A DNA stretch of 64,000 nt. Origin: Phycomyces blakesleeanus NRRL 1555(-) (lineage: Eukaryota; Mucoromycota; Mucoromycetes; Mucorales; Phycomycetaceae). The first letter of the stretch is position 1. Every line of letters begins with the position of its first letter. Made by a program: the position numbers and the translations under genes. Below, one piece after another: positions 56,807 to 64,000 of this stretch. Location of the stretch: assembly GCF_001638985.1 (NCBI RefSeq), contig NW_017265139.1, forward strand, positions 682,001 through 746,000, read 5' to 3'. The notes under the pieces were generated by a model. That model saw nothing but the letters and a program-made list of their open reading frames with translations. It did not search any database and was not told where the DNA came from.

Positions 56807-57977
56807 TCACTTGTTGGCATCTTGACACATCAGAAAATTGTTCAGAACAATACAAACCCAAATACATGCATTAATCTTTACAACATCTTTCTTTTTTTTT
56901 AACCTTACAGGGATTGATTTGAGGGAGTAGAATCTCTTTTTCAAGATTCCAAATGCATGCTCAATTTTTACTTGCATACTCGAGATCTTTGTATTGAACC
57001 CTTTATTTGCTAACAAGAGTTCACTGTTCCCTGGCTTCTTTTTTATTGGAACAATATAGTTTGTAGTCTTGTATTCCGCATATGCCAACACGTACTTGTC
57101 ACCAGAAAAGAATCACTTCAGGAATTTTCTAAACTCACACTTAGACAAAGTATGCATATCATGCAAACTTTCAAAGAAACATGTTGACATGTATCGATTA
57201 TGTGTCTATGATCATACACTGTGACACTGTTTACACAGTAAGTGGATCTGCGACCAAAAGACTGCTCTGGTTTTCACAATGATACTTTTGCCAGCTTAAA
57301 TAAGCATTCATCAAAAAATTCAACAATGTTTTGAAATTCTAATGGATATTCATTTGCTTGTTTTATCTCTGCTTTCTCAGATTTGGTTGATCAGTAAACA
57401 AACTTGTGCTCCAAAGAGAGAATTACTTTGAAGAACCTGATTGTTATATTCTTGATAGAGTCCTCTATTTGTTTTTATTGTAGAAAACAGATAAATAAAT
57501 TTGCTTTTGTATATGTAGATAAACATTTGTAAACTATTATTTTGAATCACCTACTTTCTATTCCAGAACGTCATACAAAATGGCCACTTGACAAAGAATT
57601 ACTATTTTATTCTAATTGGTCAAGAACAATAGAAATCTGAGTCTAATATCAATTGAGTAAAATCCTGACAATTGTTAGTAAAGCTCATAGTTTTTTACAA
57701 AATCATACAGCTTATAAAAAGAGCTCTTGCTCATTCAAAACTCTTCCAGAAAGCCCCTTTCATCCAAGGCAAGCAGAAAATCTAATCTTTCTTTTTGAGT
57801 CACAAGTTTCTTTGTCTTGTTTTGCCCTTTGAAAAAATAGCATCCTTTGCTGATTTTGTCTTGGGCCTTTCTAATCATCAATTTTTTCTGTTGTAGCTTT
57901 AATTTCCATATGCTTGCAAAATATTTGTATATGTCATAATTTTTCTCAAAAGCAAATAATTTAGAGTTGGACAACAT
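56807..57977 (-). pseudogene. Second Harbinger DDE transposase remnant
   Basis: From ATG 57977 (MLSNSKLFAFEKN) the frame encodes RLDFLLALDERGFLEEF, a stop, then MSKSSFYKLYDFVKNYELY, the same order as in the 3024-4333 copy. After a badly decayed middle comes SGDKYVLAYAEYKTTNYIVP, where the usual second catalytic Asp (LAD) is Tyr, then VKIEHAFGILKKRFYSLKSI with the Glu and the C-terminal helix VVKINACIWVCIVLNNFL. Its sequence is distant from the first copy, so it belongs to another family. Confidence 0.75.
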
Positions 57978-58288
57978 CTTGATTATCTTCTTCAATGTGT
58001 GTTGAGTGATAGCTGCAGATGCATTCTAAGTTAATTTTGCAAGTATATTTATTAGAGTATGCAGCATTTTTTAAGATAATAAGTAAAAGAGTAATGTACT
58101 TCTCACTTTTATATATGCCAGTAATTAATTTTAACAAGTATATATACTTTTAATCATTATTTGCTATCTAAGTGTAATGCAACTACAAGAGATGCATGAT
58201 ATTATCATGCAAGTAGTATTGGACAAAAACTAGTTACTCATAGCAGTTAATTAATTTTTCCCTTTTTGTAAACCTTCAAAAAAAAGGC

Positions 58289-58799
58289 TGTTGTAAATAA
58301 GAAAAAGTTGAAAGGAAATAATATAAGATCTCAGCTATTCCAGTCAAAGACGTCTACCAATTACTTTATTATTTAACACACAGGTTTATCATGCACAATA
58401 GTAATTATATTATATATAATGATATCATTATAATATGGGATATATCAATGAATTACTGTAAGCATAATTATAACTCATAAACACTTTTACTTTCTATATT
58501 AATACTTTATTGGGACTACACACATTTATATAATTAATCATACATTAATCATTCTAATAGCATGTTGCTTTGATTAAGGCTCAGATAAGATTGATTATCT
58601 GAATCCAGTCATATGATTTTTCTGATCCAAAATAATATAAATATCAGTAGTAGTTTAGTGTAGGAACCTAGTTAAATTTGGATATCAAATCTTTTTGTAA
58701 TAAACAAGCCTTACACAAGTTCTTACCAATTTTTGTTCCTTACCTTCAAATCTTCAGTTCTTTTTAACAGCTTCTTTTAAACTTTCAAGCACCACAACA
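58289..58799 (+). repeat. Solo LTR 3
   Basis: 511 bp, begins TGTTGTAAATAAG and ends CACAACA. Flanks AAGGC and AGGGC differ by one base. Clearly homologous to solo LTR 1 (shared CTCAGCTATTCCAGTCAAAG and ACACAAGTTCT blocks). Confidence 0.88.
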
Positions 58800-59903
58800 A
58801 GGGCAAAAAAAGAGCAAAATTAATTAAAACTATTATCTACTAAAATGGTCTAAAGTTTTGCCCTTTTTTTGCTCTTTTTTGAACTTTTAATCTGTTCAGA
58901 CCAGATATACATTTCAGTGATTTCTGCAAATCAATATATACTTAATTTATACTTGCATTGAAAATACTAGAAACAAATGGATTGAGCAAAAAGACAATGA
59001 AAATGTTAAATGTAGCATTTATTCTGATTTTCTTTTACTGTGAAAAGGATCAGAGAAATTAATTCAAGTAAATTAGACAATAAAATAATTAATTTACATA
59101 CCCAAAGCAAAACAATTTATATGTAAACATCGATAATACTTGTCAAGAGTTGATATAGTCTCTAGTAGAGTATTGTATTACATTAGTATACAGTATAAAT
59201 AATCTTGCAGTACATATAAAAAGAATAAAAGAAAAAGAAGACTTACCATGTCAATAACGGTAGCATGAGATGATAGTTTATGATGTAGAGCATGTTTGAG
59301 AGAGGGTTGTTCATCTATAATAAAAGTCATTTTTTTTAGATAAATATAAAAAAGAAATAAAAATAAAGTAAAATAAAATAAAATATTACCATTTTGATAG
59401 TCATGTTTAATTGTATAGAGTATTTTTTTGCAATACAGCCTATAAGAAAGAAAGAAAAAAGTTAGAATAATTTTATAGGATGATGACATAAAGTATATTT
59501 ACTAACCTTGACTAATCCAGATAGCCATTGTAAAGAGAATGTATCAGAAGAAGTTAAAACATCAGTGTCTATGACAACAGAAACAATTCTTATTTTTTAG
59601 TTATATGTATATATATAGTATTTTAAAGAGATTGTCTTATCAAAGAAAAATGGAGAGATATAAAAGTGCAAAAGAGACAGAGTAAGTGTGTGCTTGTCTA
59701 TAGCAGTGAAATAAATTAATTATTTTTTTGTTTGTAAGGAAGTATTTCATTTTGCAAAGAAAATATGTCTTACCAGAAAAATACATAAATATAATGAAAG
59801 TTAAAAAGAGAGAGAGAAAAGGAAAACAAGAAAAATGAAACAAAAGAAAAATCAGAAAAAAAAAGAATAAAAACAACAAAAGAATAAAACAGGAAATAGA
59901 AAG
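58800..59903. other. AT-rich intergenic sequence
   Basis: No gene supported. Reading frames on the minus strand here are Phe/Leu-rich and low in complexity. Confidence 0.5.
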
Positions 59904-60209
59904 TGTTGTGACCAAAGATAAAGTAGCACTTAGACTTATATAATCACAAGGTCTCTAACATTGCTATTGTTTGTATCTATTCTATTGTTTGTATCTGAAT
60001 TCTTATTTCAATCCTTTTCCCTGGTTTCCATTACGTCTCTGTTGATGATACATGTTTGAGTGTGTTCTCTCTATCTAGTCAAAGAGTATAAATACTCGTT
60101 GTGTCTTCTATCAATAAAAAGCATCTTTCTTAAGCTCAAACTTCTGTCTCATTGTCTAGTTGCCTAAACTAGTCTCCGAATTCAAACCCAATTACCCATA
60201 GTCATTACA
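59904..60209 (+). repeat. Candidate solo LTR of another family
   Basis: 306 bp, TGTTGTGACC...TCATTACA, with flanks GAAAG and GAAGG (one mismatch). Internal TATAAATA (60087-60094) and AATAAA (60113-60118) are spaced as in an LTR promoter and poly(A) signal. No second copy in the window confirms it. Confidence 0.6.
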
Positions 60210-60355
60210 GAAGGACAAGATAAAAAAAGAAGTGTGTGTTTGAAAAAAAAGGATTAAAAACCAATTGAGTCCAAAAAGATAATATAATGATGGATTGTCA
60301 TCTCAAAGTTACAAGAGGATATTCTGGATATATTTACAGTTCCATTTAGTATACT

Positions 60356-60363
60356 TATATAAA
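60356..60363 (+). promoter_or_regulatory. TATA box for the gene at 60556
   Basis: TATATAAA lies 193 bp before the ATG, leaving room for a 5' UTR that may contain an intron ending at the TATTATAG just before the ATG. Confidence 0.5.
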
Positions 60364-60555
60364 GAAGTTGTTTGGAATATCACAACACTTCTTGCTTACA
60401 AAAACACACTTTCTCTCTCCCTTTTACTTATTCACTTTCTCACATACATATCTGCTTGTACATAAGAAATAAATCATTAATTTGAAATCAAATATTATGA
60501 ATTAAAAGTTAAAGATTAAATAACAGAAAATATACTTTATTTAATATTATAGATT

Positions 60556-60952
60556 ATGACTGAAATATGCCAAATTGCTTCTAATTCATCTGATAAATAC
60601 AAAAAGCTTTTAGCTAAGATAAAAGAAATGGAAAAATTCATGATTAATGTACGTGGTAAACTCATTACGATGCAAAAAGTCATTTGTGCTGGCTTTGGAC
60701 AAGGAAATGAATATCTAACATACGCTTCTGTTTCTCTTGATAATTTCTCTGTTGCTGTCAGTTCTATTATCAGAATTCCTCCTGGCATCGCTTCTGAAAT
60801 CAGCTGTAAAAACAAGAACAAAGTCCTTGTAAGTATTACTATATCCAATATTCCAACTATTAACTATTTTTGTTAAATAGAAGTTGATTCTGATGCGTGT
60901 TGAGTTTGTTGCGTGTGCAACTTCATCAGAAAATAAGAGAAAAATATATTGA
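60556..60952 (+). CDS. Small two-exon protein of unknown function
   Basis: Exon 1 60556-60828 (91 codons), intron 60829-60880 (GTAAGT...AATAG, 52 nt), exon 2 60881-60952 ending TGA; phase 0 at the junction, product ~114 aa. The N-terminal ~40 residues are helical and Lys-rich (DKYKKLLAKIKEMEKFM). A mixed beta-like region follows (VICAGFGQGNEYLTYASVSL, then SIIRIPPGIASEIS). The end is basic. No family recognised. The clean splice, TATA box and lack of disruption suggest an expressed gene. It lies in a block with the gene at 62375, next to a tnp2 C-terminus, so it could be an accessory ORF of that element. Confidence 0.55.
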
Positions 60953-61049
60953 ACATGAATTACAAATGTAATTCTGGAGTACGAGTTCTGGTAGGAAAAA
61001 GAATAATAAAAAGAAAGATGAATATGGAAGGGATACAGAGTATTTAGAA

Positions 61050-61345
61050 GGGCGATTGAATATTCAACTTTACTTGGGACAGTTGAGGATAAAAAAGAAA
61101 TAAAAGTGTTAAGATATAAGGTGAAAGGAGGTATAGAAACACTGTTGATTTTGCTTGGGACAATCCAAAGAGGTAAAACAGCAAGGTACAAGAAGATAAG
61201 GTAGAAGAAGAAAATAAAAATACTGCTGATTTCACATGGGACAATCAAGACAGATAGACAGCAAGATACAAGAAGATAAGTTTAGAAGAGAATTTAAGAG
61301 AACACTGTTGATTTCACTTAGGACAATCACACAGATACAAAGGAG
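61050..61345. repeat. Four degenerate ~85-bp tandem units
   Basis: Each unit contains a version of CTTGGGACAATC, then AAGATACAAGAAGATAAG and ACACTGTTGATTT. Units begin near 61055, 61140, 61228 and 61305. Confidence 0.65.
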
Positions 61346-62295
61346 CAGAAAGAGAAAAAAGAGGAAGAGAATTTTGAACAAAGATATAAGACTTTTAATG
61401 TGATATATGACTGCTTTCCTATGAGTCAGGCAGAAAACAATTTAGAGACAGTGATTTTAAGAGAGAGATAACTGATGATGTTTATTGTTGTAGAAATAGG
61501 TCTCTTATATACCTTTAAAAGATGAAAATAAAATGAAATAAAAATATGAAAAATGAGATGTTTTTTAGAGATTACAGATGTGACTTATAGCACAAGAAGA
61601 TATAATATGTAAAGACAGATAGATGTTAATGTCATAATAGAAAGAGTGGGATAATATTTGTGCTTTTGGTAAAATGTAGGGGTAAGATATTAGAATATAA
61701 TAGTAATAGTAATAAAAAGATAATAAAAATGGGATATAAGATGAGAAATGAATAGCAGTAATAGAAGAAAATAAATAGTGTAAGAAAAAGAGAACTGAGA
61801 GTATAAGCAAATAAAATAATGCAAGAGATATAAGTATATTCAAAAGATATGAGATGTCTATATACAAGAATGTGGGGAAAAACTAGAAAAGGAAAAGGAA
61901 AGATGTATATATAAAAAATGCTAAAAGAAGAATAAATGCAGGAAAGTAGAAGTGATAATAAAAGTAAAAATATATATGTATATGAAAATGTGACATTGAA
62001 GGGATGTGTTAATATTTAGAGTGGTAATGTAGATGATGATGAGAAAAAATGAAAGAGGAAATGATTGGAGAAAAAGAGAGATGAATTAGAGTGGGCAAAG
62101 CTGAAGAACACACAACACCGTGTCAATTCGAGGTTATATGCGGAGGGACAAATTTACTTTCAATGATCCTGCTCTTGTCAGCACCAACGAGGCAAAGCCA
62201 AGGTGGGAAACAGATGTCTTTTTTAATAGTAGCCCCAACAAGAAAATTGTTGCCAATCTTCTTGGTTAACTGCTTTCAAAGTTTGTTAGACAGGG

Positions 62296-62303
62296 TATAA
62301 AAA
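62296..62303 (+). promoter_or_regulatory. TATA box for the gene at 62375
   Basis: TATAAAAA, 79 bp before the ATG, preceded by GACAGGG and followed by AC-rich sequence. Good spacing for a fungal core promoter. Confidence 0.65.
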
Positions 62304-62374
62304 CAAGCAAACTCTGTACTATAGTGCACACAAACTTTCAGAGCACAACTTGTAAAGACAGAGAAAATTCTAGG

Positions 62375-63059
62375 ATGCAAGCTGTCACTAACGCTCCTAG
62401 AAGACAAGCTGCAAGAGAAACTGAAGTGAGTGTTACTTTATATTTCATCCCAAATTCAACCATATAATTAATATTAATATATAAAAAAAATTACAGCACT
62501 TCGACCACTGCATAATAGCATATGTGCTAAACAAAGATGTCATTGATGCTTTAATAAAGAGAAACTGTTCTAGACTGATGATAAAATCAGCAATTTCTGA
62601 AGGCGAGTCAGAGGATGAGTTTCCTGAAAGACCTTGCAAGCGCATTCTAAAGGTTACCTGTTCTTTTTAGAGAAGTGATGAAATAAATAATTTTGCAAGA
62701 AATAATTTTTTATATTTGAATAATATTTAACGTGATATATATAAATATGTTTTTAGTTTAACAACATCATCTTTAACATTGATGAGATTGTGAGAGCAAA
62801 CTTGGGTAACAGCATTTGCCAGTTGTTAGACAGAAATCTCATCAGCCTATCTGAGAAACCAGTTCCTGATGACGTTTGTTATGTTTCCCTCCATGGACCC
62901 TTAGAGATGGGCCACAATAAAAATAATAAAAATTATTGTTTATCTCATCTTATTTATTCTCATCTTCACAAACTCAATGCTGATGATTTATATAGAGATA
63001 TTAATTATTTTTCTCTGTCTTTTTTTGTTATCGCCATTTACTTTTCTTTTTATTTTTAA
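62375..63059 (+). CDS. Three-exon protein of unknown function
   Basis: ATG 62375 (MQAVTNAPRRQAARETE). Exons 62375-62425, 62497-62652 and 62757-63059, all phase 0; introns 71 nt (GTGAGT...TTACAG) and 104 nt (GTTACC...TTTTAG). Product ~169 aa. Exon 2 encodes HFDHCIIAYVLNKDVIDALI and an acidic stretch (SEGESEDEFPERPCKR). Exon 3 continues FNNIIFNIDEIVRANLGNSI and ends in a hydrophobic tail. If the weak second donor is not used, the protein ends at KVTCSF. No family recognised. Its stop lies 43 bp from the convergent tnp2 C-terminus, the same tail-to-tail layout as tnp2 and the PGW gene at 18.9-23.5 kb, which hints at an element-borne gene. Confidence 0.6.
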
Positions 63060-63102
63060 AAAAAGAAAGAAAGAAAAGAAAGAATAATTATTATTGTTTT
63101 TT

Positions 63103-64000
63103 TTAAGTATAAAGTTTTTTTGGTAAGGCAATTACCAGTTTTTTTTTGACAAGTCCTGTTGTATGATTAGCAATTGCTACTTCTAAAAAAATTCTATATA
63201 TAGATAAAATTAAATGATAGTTTGATGGCAAAGGTGTTGAACCACAAATTTCAACTCCATCTTTCTCTTGTGATTTATCTCCAAGTAAAGGAAGCCAGTT
63301 GACAAATGCAAATACATGTTGATTATGATGAGTGGAATCGGCTTCATAGTAGGGCAACATTGGAGGAGGAGTAAATTAATGAATAAAGATATACTTGATT
63401 TGATAAGTGAAGATTGGTTCTATACTTCTATCACTGCCAAGAAACAATGATTGGACATATGATCTGCGGCCAGTGGTGCCATTATTGCCATAGTACACTT
63501 GGCCAAGAATATTGATTGATTTCAACTTTATAATCTGATTGTTAACAAAGAATGGAGAGGTAGCAGCATTTTTATAATGGACAACATTAGGAGTGAGATA
63601 TGCGAGTTTGTAGTATTCCAACGAATGGGGATAATCAATATCACCCATTGAAAAAGATTTACTAACTGAAAGTGAGAAGAATGTAGGTGAGAGAGATTCA
63701 TTGTCTAAGATAGAAATTCTGATAGTTTCAGAAGAATCCACATATGCTTGCAAAATGAATGGTGACTGAATAATTGTGAAGGAGGCAGATAGTAAGGTAA
63801 AGACAGATGTAGATAAACAGATAAGTTTGGAAAGGACAGAAAGAAAGAGAGCTTGAGTAAGACATGTAAGAACAGAATTAACAAAATTACTTTTGTATAT
63901 ATCTTCAACAAAGCATCTCATAAACGTGGCTTCAAAACCGTTCTTGCCATTTATGCTGATATTTTTGAGTTGGTCATTGTATCTCTCAAATGCAAAGAAC
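63103..64000 (-). pseudogene. C-terminal part of a tnp2-family protein (cut by window edge)
   Basis: Open from the window edge (FAFERYNDQLKNI, then GFEATFMRCFVEDIYKSNFV) to a TAA at 63376-63378. It continues in frame as FTPPPMLPYYEADSTHHNQH to KKLVIALPKKLYT, stop at 63103. The opening matches the last readable part of the 18940-21570 pseudogene (GYWLFCFEHFNSI), so it supplies the C-terminus of that family. IHQ-like context suggests CAA became TAA. A single stop in ~300 codons means it is younger than the first copy. Confidence 0.7.

Noticed and set aside
60715..61248. 177-aa minus-strand ORF near the unknown small genes
   Set aside because: It overlaps the spliced plus-strand gene and the tandem repeat; hydrophobic, with no motif.

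Overview
The window looks like a repeat-dense, AT-rich stretch of a fungal nuclear genome, most likely an early-diverging (Mucoromycota-type) fungus. The evidence is a eukaryotic tRNA-His gene, short spliceosomal introns (52-104 nt, GT...AG), TATA boxes in front of small genes, and a transposon community typical of such genomes. The taxon is inferred from coding style and element types, not proven. No housekeeping protein gene was recognised. Nearly every long coding region belongs to a mobile element, and almost all of these are broken by nonsense or frameshift mutations.

Layout from left to right. 1.5-4.6 kb: a PIF/Harbinger element with 50-bp inverted ends, a Myb/SANT-like ORF1 and a convergent, broken DDE transposase. 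4.6-10.8 kb: nested LTR remnants and a nearly full Ty3/gypsy element (minus strand) that ends 26 bp from the 3' end of a tRNA-His gene. 12.7-18.2 kb: a Rep/helicase Helitron (minus strand) with both candidate termini, its 3' end being a G/C-rich hairpin followed by CTAG. 18.9-23.5 kb: a decayed tnp2-type transposase (plus) facing an apparently intact three-exon gene (minus). 23.9-29.1, 39.3-44.8 and 51.0-56.2 kb: three copies of an unusually large (5.3-5.5 kb) Tc1/mariner-like element. It has TA target duplications, TIRs built of 21-22-bp tandem units, iterated subterminal motifs and two divergent ORFs: a 510-codon DD34E transposase and a 127-aa helix-turn-helix protein. 31.7-37.4 and 47.0-50.3 kb: two CACTA-ended tnp2 elements. 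The first carries a coiled-coil accessory ORF and is interrupted by a solo LTR whose empty site is preserved in the second. Between them lies a satellite array with a ~31-bp unit, itself interrupted by mariner copy 2 and another solo LTR. 56.8-58.0 kb: a second Harbinger remnant. 58.3-60.2 kb: two more solo LTRs. 60.5-63.1 kb: two small intact intron-containing genes with TATA boxes. 63.1-64.0 kb: the C-terminal part of another tnp2 protein, cut by the window edge.

Three themes recur. First, element decay is dominated by C-to-T/G-to-A changes, many at CpG, including several that hit stop-prone CGA codons or catalytic aspartates; this suggests cytosine methylation of repeats. Second, several frameshifts sit exactly in A8/A9 homopolymers. 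Third, transposases are repeatedly paired with a second, smaller protein: Myb-like with Harbinger, HTH with mariner, and a coiled-coil 'PGW' protein with tnp2. The mariner two-ORF design and the tnp2 partner family are the most promising candidates for undescribed biology.
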